Shown here: positions 1 to 7,444 of the stretch, piece by piece
Layout: every line of letters begins with the position of its first letter
Position numbering within the stretch: position 1 is the first letter of the stretch
DNA from: Candidatus Baldrarchaeum yapensis
Lineage (GTDB): Archaea; Asgardarchaeota; Baldrarchaeia; Baldrarchaeales; Baldrarchaeaceae
Assembly: GCA_016840465.1 (NCBI GenBank)
Contig: JAEOSH010000055.1
Location: forward strand, 1 to 13,188
Direction of reading: 5' to 3'
DNA: 13,188 nucleotides
Notes under the pieces: model-generated
Told to the model about the DNA's origin: nothing
The model's database searches: none
What the model saw: only the letters and a program-made list of their open reading frames with translations
Position numbers and translations under genes: made by a program

Positions 1-10
1 AGTACTCACT

Positions 11-34
11 ATATTTATAATGTCAATTGTGACA
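11..34 (+). promoter_or_regulatory. TATA-like promoter and small inverted repeat upstream of the hydrolase gene
   Basis: The A/T box ATATTTATAA at 11-20 is centred about 26 bases before the GTG at 42, the usual archaeal distance from TATA box to transcription start. Immediately downstream lies TGTCA-attg-TGACA (21-34), a short inverted repeat between box and start, where a repressor could sit. The box is a fair call; the operator is only suggestive. Confidence 0.45.
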
Positions 35-41
35 ATATTCA

Positions 42-1568
42 GTGAACGCCTGTTTAAATGAACCATGCAACAACCGTCGAATGGAAGTGGTTTCCGTGAA
101 GAGGGGAGCAGTAGCATTCGTGGTATTCCTAGTTGTATTTCTCGTGACTGCCACTCTGCCCATATATTTCCAGTACACAACCGTCGATATAAAGAGTGGT
201 CAGATAAGTACTCCCGTCGGACCAATAGGACTCGCTTACGTAAGCCCAAAGTTCGAGGCGCGGAAGGACATCGTTTTCATAGTGGTGCACGGCTGGTCTG
301 GAAGTAACTTCTTTGTCAGACCGCTAGCAATAGAAATTGCGAAAATGGGGTTCAAAGTATTACTCATGGACCATATGGGGCACTGTGGATCTGAGAATTT
401 CCTCATGCTGAGACTTCAGCTTAAGGATATTAGAAAGATGTGTGTAGATGCCATGGAAAAATCTTTCTTCTACATGCAACTCGTAATATCTGAGGCTCGG
501 AGGTTTGTCGGAAACAATAGTGCAAAGATTATAATCGTGGGGCATAGCTTAGGAGGAGCCCTTGCGATAATGTGGGGTTTTCAATCTAGGGACGTAGAAC
601 TAGTCTTTGCTCTCGGCCCAGTCCCCACATACGAGTACGTTAATGCATCTATGCCCAAGAGGCTTATCGTAATTATGGGAAAGTGGGACCAAGTTTTCAC
701 ATTAGAGGAAGAAATGGAACTCCTAAGGAGGGCGGGGTGGGCGGAACCCCGAGTTGATGAGTATTTCGAGACAAATGGAACCGTACGCGGACTCTATATG
801 GTGAAATGGGCAGGGCATCTTTGGGAACCATACTCGAAGGAAACAGTCGAAATAATAAGGGAATGGACCAAGAAGGTTGCAGGCCCGGTAAGGGAAGCCC
901 CCATTAATATAATGATCCACTCGATATGCGGAATAGTAATATCACCGATAATGGGAGCGTTTGCGATAGCAACGCTTCCAAGAATATTGGCGAGAAGGCT
1001 AGGTACCGAAAGAAGGAACTTCTCCGAAATTTTCGGGAGCCCATTACCTCAAATGGAGGGGGCACGCAGACTCGTATTTGCGCTAATAATGGGTCTCGGC
1101 CTTTACACAGAGATTTTTGCAAGCCTCGGCTTTTCGTTCATACCGGTGTTTCCTGCGACTTTCCTTAGACTTGCACTGGTTCCTCTGTTCTTCATCCTCT
1201 TACTGGTAGGGAATCTTATATGGGAGGCGATATTCAGGAAACTCTTACCTCGTCCTCTCGCAAAGAGAGGAAAACCAGCTCTGTATCTGTCAGTTGGTGC
1301 ATCTATGGGCGTGCGTTATATCCTAATAGCGCTACCGTTCCTCTTGCTCGCAGTGTACGCGGAAAGAATGGGATTCGGCAGCGTCTCGATATTAAGGGGG
1401 TTAATGATGCTTTTCATGATAATAGGGGCCATAGGAACATTGCTCATGGAGATTGCAGCAATAACAACATACCTCTATACGGAGGATATAAAAGCGTCTG
1501 CGTTTGCAAATACACTTCCATGGGCTGTGATCGGAGCATCTGCGCTCCCATTAATGCTAATAGTCTAA
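42..1568 (+). CDS. Membrane-anchored alpha/beta hydrolase with polytopic C-terminal domain
   Basis: Probable serine hydrolase (esterase, lipase or peptidase of the alpha/beta fold); the substrate cannot be told. Numbered from the GTG at 42, a hydrophobic segment lies at about 21-42, followed by a soluble hydrolase domain at about 70-285. That domain has an HGW oxyanion-type motif (83-85), the nucleophile elbow GHSLGG with S169, a plausible acid D216 in GKWDQ, and a plausible base H259 in WAGH. Residues 289-508 then hold about six hydrophobic segments. Three N-x-S/T sequons (NNS, NAS, NGT) fall in the hydrolase domain, which fits an outside location. The start is uncertain. The TATA-like box at 11-20 predicts transcription from about 41-42, favouring leaderless GTG at 42. 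An ATG at 81, or a GTG at 96 that would give a neat MKRG signal-anchor start behind a weak GGAAGTGG site, are alternatives. Hydrolase fold is confident; the role of the membrane half is unknown. Confidence 0.85.
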   Translation: MNACLNEPCNNRRMEVVSVKRGAVAFVVFLVVFLVTATLPIYFQYTTVDIKSGQISTPVGPIGLAYVSPKFEARKDIVFIVVHGWSGSNFFVRPLAIEIAKMGFKVLLMDHMGHCGSENFLMLRLQLKDIRKMCVDAMEKSFFYMQLVISEARRFVGNNSAKIIIVGHSLGGALAIMWGFQSRDVELVFALGPVPTYEYVNASMPKRLIVIMGKWDQVFTLEEEMELLRRAGWAEPRVDEYFETNGTVRGLYMVKWAGHLWEPYSKETVEIIREWTKKVAGPVREAPINIMIHSICGIVISPIMGAFAIATLPRILARRLGTERRNFSEIFGSPLPQMEGARRLVFALIMGLGLYTEIFASLGFSFIPVFPATFLRLALVPLFFILLLVGNLIWEAIFRKLLPRPLAKRGKPALYLSVGASMGVRYILIALPFLLLAVYAERMGFGSVSILRGLMMLFMIIGAIGTLLMEIAAITTYLYTEDIKASAFANTLPWAVIGASALPLMLIV

Positions 1569-2049
1569 GTATCAGTGCTGATGCATTTTAGCGAATAATG
1601 GAGTGGCATTCATATGAACATCAGCACCGAAGAATCAGCGCATGCGCATATTACCGAAACCTACTTTTTGGCTAAAATGATAAGCCACACATGTTCTTCA
1701 CTGCTAGCTCATTACCTAAATTTCAAATCAACCAACCTTTTGAAAAACGTAGTTTGCAAACAGACAGGACTGATAAGGGTCTACAGCATCCATGATATAT
1801 TCGTAGTGGCGAAGGGTCTCGGTAAGTACGCCTTGCCTAAGGGGATAGGGAGGTAATCACAGGGGAGGATAACGGATTCTGTGTTTCATGTGCAGGTATA
1901 TGCGAATCACCGTGGTTGGAGAATTCTGAACTCGATCCTGATACCAGAAGAAGATAAAGGAATCGAGTCAGTATTTATGGGAGACCCTTATGATTGCAGT
2001 CGCGCCTATTGCTTATTCATTAACTCAGGATCGGAGAATCTTCCCGTAG
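1569..2049. other. Region without a recognisable gene; two short doubtful frames
   Basis: Two plus-strand frames are open here. One runs 1614-1856 (80 residues, ATG with GGAG about ten bases upstream). The other runs 1881-2075 (64 residues, GTG) and overlaps the start of the tnpB remnant. Neither resembles a family I recognise. The second has alternating hydrophobic and polar stretches that could be beta strands (for example near RAYCLFINSGSENLP), so it may be a decayed fragment of a real protein. I do not assign function to either; most of this stretch is probably degenerate sequence on the left flank of the transposon remnant. Confidence 0.3.
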
Positions 2050-2763
2050 AGCTGGGCATCATTATTATTCCGTAAATGTAATCGAGCGATGCAAGATCTC
2101 CGCAGTTCTGACACACGTCATGAGATTGATGTCTCCTCCTGTGTCAATAGGGAAAAGATTCAGAAAAAACTTGCTAAGAAGCCACGTAAGATGAAAAAAC
2201 TTGAAGAAGTACTCTGGAAGGGAGAAGAGAAGAGTTAAAGACCATCCGCATAAAGTATCAGCTATAATTATCTCAGAAGCTATGAAACGTAATGCCAAGA
2301 TTATAATGGAGGATTTAAAGTATATACGAAATCATCTACTAAAAATAAAAATAATAAGAACATGAGGAGAAGACTAAATAGATGGAACTTCAGAAAATTA
2401 CGGTTCTTCATCGAATATAAAGCTAAATGGAATGGTTTAAGTATTAATTATGTTAGAAGCTTATAAAATCTCAACCCTGTGCCCAATATATGTGGGTCTA
2501 GATCAAATCCGAATGGGCACAGGATCTTGAGATGCGAGAAATGTGGCTTAGAATTCGATAGAGATGTTGTGGCAACTAAAGCCAGACGGAACGGGAGAAA
2601 CGCTCCATCCAGTACCAAATATTACCAAAGACCCATAAAACTGGATAAAGCGGAGAACGGAGATACCAAGGAAGTACGGAAAGCCCATCATATTGGGAAT
2701 GAACAGTGGTTCGACGCGTACTTCAAGGTGATCTACGGGAAGACATACCGATACACCTCATGA
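2050..2763 (+). pseudogene. tnpB: Decayed TnpB (IS200/IS605-family RNA-guided nuclease) remnant
   Basis: Fragments in several plus-strand frames join into the C-terminal half of an archaeal TnpB. In order: IQKKLAKKPRKMKKL (from about 2150); RRVKDHPHKVSAIIISEA and AKIIMEDLKYIR (from 2228), which is the RuvC-II neighbourhood with the ED of LEDLK; LNRWNFRKLRFFIEYKAKWNGLSINYV (from about 2370); then CG...NPNGHRILRCEKCGLEFDRDVVAT, the second half of the zinc ribbon plus the RuvC-III aspartate. Stops at about 2236, 2361 and 2464 and frame changes separate them. In the zinc ribbon the expected CPICG codons are disrupted by what looks like a 2-base AT duplication (ATATAT near 2488). The N-terminal half with the first RuvC aspartate is not recognisable, and no tnpA lies nearby. 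Such nucleases use a guide RNA from the element end; this copy cannot make an active protein. Confidence 0.85.
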
Positions 2764-2811
2764 CGGAAGAGAACGCCCTACCATGCACGCACTTTACAAG
2801 TGCCATTTCAT

Positions 2812-2824
2812 GAGAAAAAAATGC
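2812..2824 (-). terminator. Oligo-T tract after the MFS transporter gene
   Basis: On the minus strand, a run of seven T (2815-2821) follows the MFS stop codon within about 20 bases, without a clear hairpin. Archaeal RNA polymerase terminates at such tracts. Confidence 0.45.
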
Positions 2825-2832
2825 AAGGAGAG

Positions 2833-4059
2833 TTAACCTCGCTCGGAGACCATCGCAAGCAACGCCATTGCAACTATGGCGAGTGCTGCACCATAAAGGA
2901 ACGCAAGATAGGGCTGTATGTCGAATAGGAATCCGGCCAGTATTCCTCCGGGAAGCGTTGCGAGCCCAACCGCGGTATGGAAGGTTCCGAGAGCCGTGCC
3001 CCTGATATCCTCGGATGCCAACTTTGAGGTGAAGGCGCGTTGCGTTCCATTAGTCATCGCGTACGTTAGTCCGTATGTTGCAAATAGCACGACTATTGTC
3101 GCTAGAGACAATGCATAAAACCACGAGAAAACAAAACCTAGGCACACCGCCGCAAACACAACGTATCCTCCGAGGATCACCCTCTTCATTCCAACTCTGT
3201 CCGCCAGCATCCCCATCGGAATCGCAAGCAACGCATAGATCGAATTGAATACTACATACATAAGTATTGCAAGGGCCGTTGCCAGTCTTTCGTCGTATCC
3301 TAAGAGCATAAGCATATCCTTTGCCATCGCTAGGAAAAGCATATACGTGAAGTTTGCCATCGCGAATACGGACGCCGCTGCTATCAACAATTTAAGATCC
3401 CTAGGAAGTCCTGCAATGCTGAGTGCTAGCGAGATCTCCTTGGGTTCCCTTCTCCTCTCGGTGACAAATATCAGGGGAACGAGCGCCAAGAACGCTACTG
3501 CGACACCTATCCACAGGATCGTAATGATGGCTTCTTTGAGTTGCTCCGGCTCCGCCCCCTCGGGAGATAAACTCCAGAAGAGGAAGAATGCTAGGAGTGA
3601 TCCGAGTATTGCGCCGCTCGTGTCAAGCGCTCTATGCAACCCGAAAACTTTTCCTCTAACACTTTCTTCAGAGAAATCGGCAATTAGCGCATCTCTGGGT
3701 GCGGTTCTGATCCCTTTGCCCACTCTTTCAATCGGCCTCAGGACGGCAAGATGCCACCAGTGGGTTGACAGTGGAAAGAACATCTTAGATGCCGCGGATG
3801 CTCCGTAGCCCGAGACAACAAACACCTTCCGCCTACCATATTTATCCGACCAGTATCCTGAAAACACCCTCAAAATGCTGGATACGGAGTCTCCCAACCC
3901 GCCTATAAGTCCTAGTGCGACGCCCGTGCCGCCGAGTATCATTATGAAGAAGGGAAGTACTGGGAACATCATCTCACTGCTCGTATCCGTGAGAAAGCTT
4001 ACGATTCCCAGCAGTATTATATTAAGACTGATCCCTAAGACCCTCCTGTCACGTGCCAT
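2833..4059 (-). CDS. Major facilitator superfamily transporter
   Basis: A 12-helix MFS secondary transporter of the cytoplasmic membrane, intact and of normal family length (408 residues from 4059, 414 from 4077). Counting from 4077, it has the loop 2-3 signature GYWSDKYGRRK (74-84) and its second-half counterpart GMLADRVGMKRV (289-300). It also has the segment ERVGKGIRTAPRDALIADFSEESVRGK (117-143), typical of a broad group of uncharacterised bacterial and archaeal MFS carriers; I cannot name the substrate (drug, metabolite or sugar export or uptake are all possible). Start choice: ATG at 4059 is preceded by AGGTGA with a four-base gap, a strong ribosome site. A TTATA box at 4102-4106 would start transcription near 4078, leaving a leader of about 19 bases. 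The ATG at 4077 would be leaderless and adds MEEGEA. It is transcribed against both neighbours, so probably on its own. Confidence 0.92.
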   Translation of the reverse strand: MARDRRVLGISLNIILLGIVSFLTDTSSEMMFPVLPFFIMILGGTGVALGLIGGLGDSVSSILRVFSGYWSDKYGRRKVFVVSGYGASAASKMFFPLSTHWWHLAVLRPIERVGKGIRTAPRDALIADFSEESVRGKVFGLHRALDTSGAILGSLLAFFLFWSLSPEGAEPEQLKEAIITILWIGVAVAFLALVPLIFVTERRREPKEISLALSIAGLPRDLKLLIAAASVFAMANFTYMLFLAMAKDMLMLLGYDERLATALAILMYVVFNSIYALLAIPMGMLADRVGMKRVILGGYVVFAAVCLGFVFSWFYALSLATIVVLFATYGLTYAMTNGTQRAFTSKLASEDIRGTALGTFHTAVGLATLPGGILAGFLFDIQPYLAFLYGAALAIVAMALLAMVSERG

Positions 4060-4099
4060 GGCCTCACCTTCCTCCATGACTGACGATGCCTTAACTTAA

Positions 4100-4108
4100 C
4101 TCTATAAC
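4100..4108 (-). promoter_or_regulatory. Candidate TATA box of the MFS gene
   Basis: Minus-strand AGTTATAGA, centred about 26 bases before 4077-4078. It is weak as a box, but its distance fits the AGGTGA-led ATG at 4059. Confidence 0.3.
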
Positions 4109-4212
4109 TTTAGTCGGAGTTTTAACTGTGTATGTCTGTACCCGAACTTAATGTTTCATTCCTATGTGTAACATAACAAAAAATATGCTACGAAGAGGAA
4201 GGAGAGAATACC

Positions 4213-4593
4213 GTGGTACCTATGAGAGCGGAGCAGGTATTTGCAAGGGTTGAATTGAAGCATGAGGATAAGACTATCAGTGTTAGAGCACTCGTTGATA
4301 CGGGTGCAAGTCGGAGCGCCATTTCATTAAGACTCGCCCGGAGGTTATGATCCTTTATTCCGTTAAAGAAGCCATATTACTTGAGAATTGCAAATAAAGA
4401 CGGAAGAGTAAAAATAATCGGACGATGTATGGTAGACATAGTATTTGAAGGGGTGGAGGTTCCCGGCGGAGTGGTCTTTGAGGTCGTCGAGAACCTCAGA
4501 GAGGACGTGGATCTGATAATTGGGAGACCGGAAATAGATGCATGGGATATGGTGTTTACACCGGAGGATCCCGACCGCGTAAAGTTCCCATAG
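4213..4593 (+). pseudogene. Retropepsin-like aspartic protease, interrupted by one in-frame TGA
   Basis: A single reading frame from GTG 4213 (GGAG at 4201-4204, gap of eight) or ATG 4222 reads ALVDTGASRSAISLRLARRL, then TGA at 4348-4350, then continues open for 81 codons to TAG at 4591-4593. VDTGA is the catalytic motif of the retroviral-type (retropepsin fold) aspartic proteases, with D at 4297-4299. The downstream part (YYLRIANKDGR, VDIVFEGVEVPGGVVFEVVE, DLIIGRPEIDAWD) matches the family's later beta strands and its LLG/LIG-type motif before the last helix. Total length without the stop, about 126 residues, is normal for the small archaeal/bacterial members, which act as dimers. Only one codon is damaged and no frameshift is visible, so the loss is recent, is a sequencing error, or the stop is read through. 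A TTG at 4381 could at best make the C-terminal half, lacking the active site. Confidence 0.75.
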
Positions 4594-4850
4594 AATTCGA
4601 GATAATTTAGTACTATTTCTTCGACTTTAACCGCGAAAATTTAAACAGTCATATTAGGTCTTTCAGATTCCCAATGATGCAGATCACAATAAAGCCATAT
4701 TGCGAGCCCATGAAAATCGCCTTAAATGTTGTTTTTCATTACCACGACAAATTGCTAAAAACAGTCCACCTAGACTCTTATGTCGTGATGCCGTGCTCTG
4801 CGATACTGTCATGAAAAATGAGTTTTAAACACATTTAGAAAATCGCTGCA
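4594..4850. other. Intergenic stretch with a possible 46-residue ORF
   Basis: AT-rich spacer. It holds a box AAAATTTAAA (4636-4645) and, 33 bases on from the box centre, an ATG at 4674 opening a 46-codon frame to TGA at 4812-4814 (MMQITIKPYCEPMKIALN...). The frame has sensible composition and alternating strand-like segments, but no family is recognised. Coding is possible, not shown; it may be an eroded fragment. Confidence 0.25.
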
Positions 4851-5155
4851 GTGAAAACACCCGTTTTTCCAAGTCGTATGGCGGCTTATGCAAGTCAGGT
4901 AACAGGAACTCTTGGATGTGGGCTCAGAGGTTACCCGAAAGGGGTCTTGGCAGATATGTTTTATCGAGGAGGATCATTGGCTGTCGACTATAGGAAGATT
5001 GCGGAGGCTGTCAGAGTGATTGCGGAGATGCTGACGGTGCGAGTGAAGTGAGGGTTGTCACGAAGAAGAGGACCGACATTTCGTTTAGCTTGGAGGGTAG
5101 GAAGGCGGGAGAAGACACGAGTAATTACGTTGAAGGCAGCCGGTTTTTGTCGTAA
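4851..5155 (+). pseudogene. Remnant of an M29-family aminopeptidase
   Basis: Two frames join into a middle piece of the M29 (AmpS / thermophilic metallo-aminopeptidase) family. Frame one (4851-5051) ends GYPKGVLADMFYRGGSLAVDYRKIAEAVRVIAEML, resembling the family stretch in which a G-x-T/L-x-xMF-x-RG segment is followed by the ADY-x-x-I helix. Frame two (5048-5155) gives VRVVTKKRTDISFSLEGRKAGEDTSNYVEGS, matching the next family segment V-R-V-T-(x)n-G-T-D-L-x-F-S-I-E-G-R. A frameshift near 5043-5050 separates them. The metal-binding residues, which lie further toward the C-terminus in this family, are missing, and the N-terminal part is not convincing. No active enzyme can be made. The identification rests on motif order recalled from the family; I would put it at about two in three. 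Confidence 0.6.
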
Positions 5156-5446
5156 CCCCCCAGGCAGATAAGCTTGAAAAGGTAGAATGGTTGGCTTTGT
5201 AATTAAATAATCAAATAAGGAACAAGAAGTCTGTCGATTAAGAGAGATCCTGCGCAATCATTAAGTTCAGCAGCGAATCAGGAGATGTTTAATAATTTTT
5301 ATGATTTAAGGAGAATTCTCTGCTCCATGAAAACCATATCGTGATGATAGGTGAAAAATGGCGAAATTCCGCTTTTTCAATTTGTAAATAGAATTGTTTC
5401 TTACGGAATTACGAAACGGTCTCAAAGGAAGTAGAAAAAAATGAAA
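5156..5446. other. Intergenic spacer with an imperfect hairpin
   Basis: No coding signal. A hairpin can be drawn at 5353-5378: GAAAAA, a TG bulge, GCG, loop AAATTC, CGC, TTTTTC. It ends in a T run and could be a terminator-like structure or chance. The rest is AT-rich leader toward the acyl-CoA synthetase promoter. Confidence 0.25.
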
Positions 5447-5466
5447 GTCGATATTTTTAAATCGAC
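5447..5466 (+). promoter_or_regulatory. TATA box enclosed in a perfect inverted repeat, acyl-CoA synthetase promoter
   Basis: GTCGAT (5447-5452) and ATCGAC (5461-5466) are perfect inverted arms around ATTTTTAA. The box ATATTTTTAA (5451-5460) is centred about 25 bases before 5481, so transcription should begin close to 5481. A dimeric regulator bound here would cover the box and block TBP, so the geometry suggests repression. No regulator gene is next to it. Confidence 0.5.
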
Positions 5467-5504
5467 ATAAAGAACTAATATTGCTAGGTACGGATTTGGT
5501 GTGT

Positions 5505-7259
5505 ATGATGGAGAAGGGACACCCACAAAGTATAGAAAAGGGTTTTAAAGAACGTACGGTGGACCTGTACAGCGATGATCTTTTTAAGTCCCATCTTCGT
5601 GGTATTAGGAAGAGCCCTTGGGTTGAAGAGGGGCGTCCATGGTATAAGTGGTATGAATCAACCGCCCCTCGACTAATAGATTACCCAGAAGTCCCACTCT
5701 ATGAGATTTGTGACCAAGCGGCCTTAAAGTTTCCAAATAATACATTTGTGATTTACACGAAGGATGGACGAAAATACATATACTTGGAACTCAAGTATTA
5801 CACTGACAAGCTTGCGGCGGCTCTTTATGATAAGTTCGGGATTGGAAAAGGAAAGTCTATTGCGTTACTGATGTGGAATTCTCCAGAGTACATATTCAGC
5901 TGTTTCGGAGTTCTCAAGACAGGGGCATGTTGCACCCCGATAAATCCTCTTCTAACAAGGGATGACGTGAGCTATATTATTGATAACGCGGAGATCATAG
6001 ATACGGTAATAGTTGAGGATAGGCTCTATCCGCTCATCAGGGGAATTGACAAGATAAGGAATGTTATAGTTGTTGGTAGAAAGATGGAAGGAGCTTATGA
6101 ATTCTGGGAGTTAATTGAAGCTTATAGGCCGGATCAGCGTCCTGAGGTGGAAATAGATCCCAAGGAGAATCTCGCACTTCTTATGTATACTGGCGGAACT
6201 ACCGGAAGGCCTAAGGGCGTTATGCTGACACACTTCAATTTACTTGCGAATGCTCTCCAATGCACGTATACGGGAAGAGATTTGGAAAAAGTGAGAAGTG
6301 GATTTGGAAAAGGGCGTACCCTGATTGCATTACCAATATGCCACATCTATGGCTTCACGATGGTTATGTATTCCATATACCAAGGGGCAATGATGATTTT
6401 GATGGAAAGATTCGATATTCGGGAGTTCTGTGAAAATGTTGAAAAATACCAGGTGCATTACTTCCCGGGAGCGCCAACAATGTATGTTTATCTGGTAAAT
6501 TATCCTGAGATCTCAAAGTATAATTTCTCTTCTCTGGTCTCTGCGATTTCTGGTTCCGCACCGTTGCCTCCGGAAGTTGCAAGGAAATGGGAGGAACTTA
6601 CCGGAGTTCCCGCTTGTATGGGGTATGGACTGACCGAATGCAGCCCTGTTACAACAGTTAATCCTGTATGGGTTTTTGGCACCGTAAAGCGCGAAAGTAT
6701 CGGGATTCCATTAATAGATACTGACTGTAAAATCGTGGATCTAGAGACCGGCGAGGAAGTTCCTCTAGGAGAAGTCGGAGAGATTCTATGGAGAGGACCG
6801 CAAGTAATGAAAGGATACTGGAAGGCCCCTGAAATGACAAGAGAAGTCCTAACTGAGGATGGCTGGGTTAGATCTGGAGATTTGGCGTACATGGATGAAG
6901 ATGGTTTCATTTACATAGTGGGGAGAGTTAAGGACATCATAAAATATAAGGGATATCGCCTACTACCCGACGAAATAGAGGCAAAACTTTACGAGCATCC
7001 TGCGGTTATGGAGTGTGCAGTAATAGGAGTTCCTGATCCGGTTGCTGGCGAAAACATAAAAGCATTCATAGTCTTAAAGCCGGAGTATCGCGGAAAAATA
7101 TCTGAAGAGGAAATACTGGAATGGGCAAAAGAAAAACTGGGACCACTAAAGCACCCCAGAATTATAGAATTTAGATCCTCACTCCCCAAAACTCCGGTTG
7201 GTAAAATATTTAGAAGGAAATTGCGTGAAGAAGAGTACGAAAAGGCAAAACAGAAGTGA
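5505..7259 (+). CDS. Long-chain fatty-acid--CoA ligase-like AMP-forming synthetase
   Basis: An intact ANL-superfamily adenylate-forming enzyme (584 residues from 5505, normal length). It activates a carboxylate with ATP to an acyl-AMP and then transfers it to CoA; the overall pattern is closest to FadD-type long-chain acyl-CoA synthetases. Motifs counted from 5505: the phosphate loop YTGGTTGRPKG (228-238), the A5 motif GYGLTECSP (373-381), SGDLAYMDEDGF (457-468) with the ribose-binding aspartate, the hinge IVGRVKDIIKYKGYRLLPDEIE (471-492), and the A10 catalytic lysine K567 in PVGKIFRRKL. All key residues are present. The chain length or exact acid used cannot be read from this. ATG 5505 is chosen because GGTG lies at 5498-5501; TTG at 5481 coincides with the predicted transcription start and would be leaderless, adding eight residues. 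It stands alone, with no other beta-oxidation genes beside it. Confidence 0.93.
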   Translation: MMEKGHPQSIEKGFKERTVDLYSDDLFKSHLRGIRKSPWVEEGRPWYKWYESTAPRLIDYPEVPLYEICDQAALKFPNNTFVIYTKDGRKYIYLELKYYTDKLAAALYDKFGIGKGKSIALLMWNSPEYIFSCFGVLKTGACCTPINPLLTRDDVSYIIDNAEIIDTVIVEDRLYPLIRGIDKIRNVIVVGRKMEGAYEFWELIEAYRPDQRPEVEIDPKENLALLMYTGGTTGRPKGVMLTHFNLLANALQCTYTGRDLEKVRSGFGKGRTLIALPICHIYGFTMVMYSIYQGAMMILMERFDIREFCENVEKYQVHYFPGAPTMYVYLVNYPEISKYNFSSLVSAISGSAPLPPEVARKWEELTGVPACMGYGLTECSPVTTVNPVWVFGTVKRESIGIPLIDTDCKIVDLETGEEVPLGEVGEILWRGPQVMKGYWKAPEMTREVLTEDGWVRSGDLAYMDEDGFIYIVGRVKDIIKYKGYRLLPDEIEAKLYEHPAVMECAVIGVPDPVAGENIKAFIVLKPEYRGKISEEEILEWAKEKLGPLKHPRIIEFRSSLPKTPVGKIFRRKLREEEYEKAKQK

Positions 7260-7260
7260 T

Positions 7261-7290
7261 TATTTATTATTTTCCCCCCATTTTTTGTCA
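7261..7290 (+). terminator. Pyrimidine/T-rich terminator after the acyl-CoA synthetase
   Basis: Directly after the TGA come TTATTTATTATTTT, a C run, and TTTTTT. T-rich clusters of this kind are the normal archaeal termination signal; no stem is needed. Confidence 0.5.
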
Positions 7291-7369
7291 GATCCATTAT
7301 GCAATTATATGGGCTCATGCGGCTTAGTTGTGTAGATGGTTGACCTGATAGATAGTACTTCTTTTGTTG

Positions 7370-7404
7370 AATGTTACAATGTAACATTATTATGGAGTTT
7401 AAAG
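7370..7404 (+). promoter_or_regulatory. Perfect 19-base palindrome and TATA box ahead of the decayed vapBC
   Basis: AATGTTAC-aat-GTAACATT (7370-7388) is a perfect inverted repeat with 8-base arms. A box GTTTAAAG follows at 7397-7404, and the antitoxin ATG comes at 7445. Toxin-antitoxin operons are commonly repressed by their own antitoxin binding such a palindrome, so this is the likely operator, preserved although the genes are broken. Confidence 0.5.
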
Positions 7405-7444
7405 ATTAATGCTTGTTACAAGGAGTAGTGCTTGGATAGTCGTT

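Noticed and set aside
2065-2298. 77-codon minus-strand frame over the tnpB remnant
   Set aside because: The plus strand gives clear TnpB motifs here, so this is a shadow.
3245-3808. 187-codon plus-strand frame opposite the MFS gene
   Set aside because: It lies wholly antisense to the intact transporter, is serine/alanine-rich as expected of a reverse-frame shadow, and shows no family motif.
4348-4350. TGA recoding (alternative code or selenocysteine) in the retropepsin gene
   Set aside because: TGA ends intact genes in this window, no selenocysteine-type structure was seen, and the decayed VapC TGA is accompanied by frameshifts; a plain nonsense change is simpler.
5353-5378. Hairpin as a riboswitch or C/D-box RNA
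   Set aside because: A GTGATGA C-box-like string precedes it at 5341, but no D box CTGA follows and the stem has a bulge; too little to support an RNA gene.
6500-6910. 136-codon minus-strand frame inside the acyl-CoA synthetase
   Set aside because: Antisense shadow of a gene whose catalytic motifs are all intact in the plus frame.
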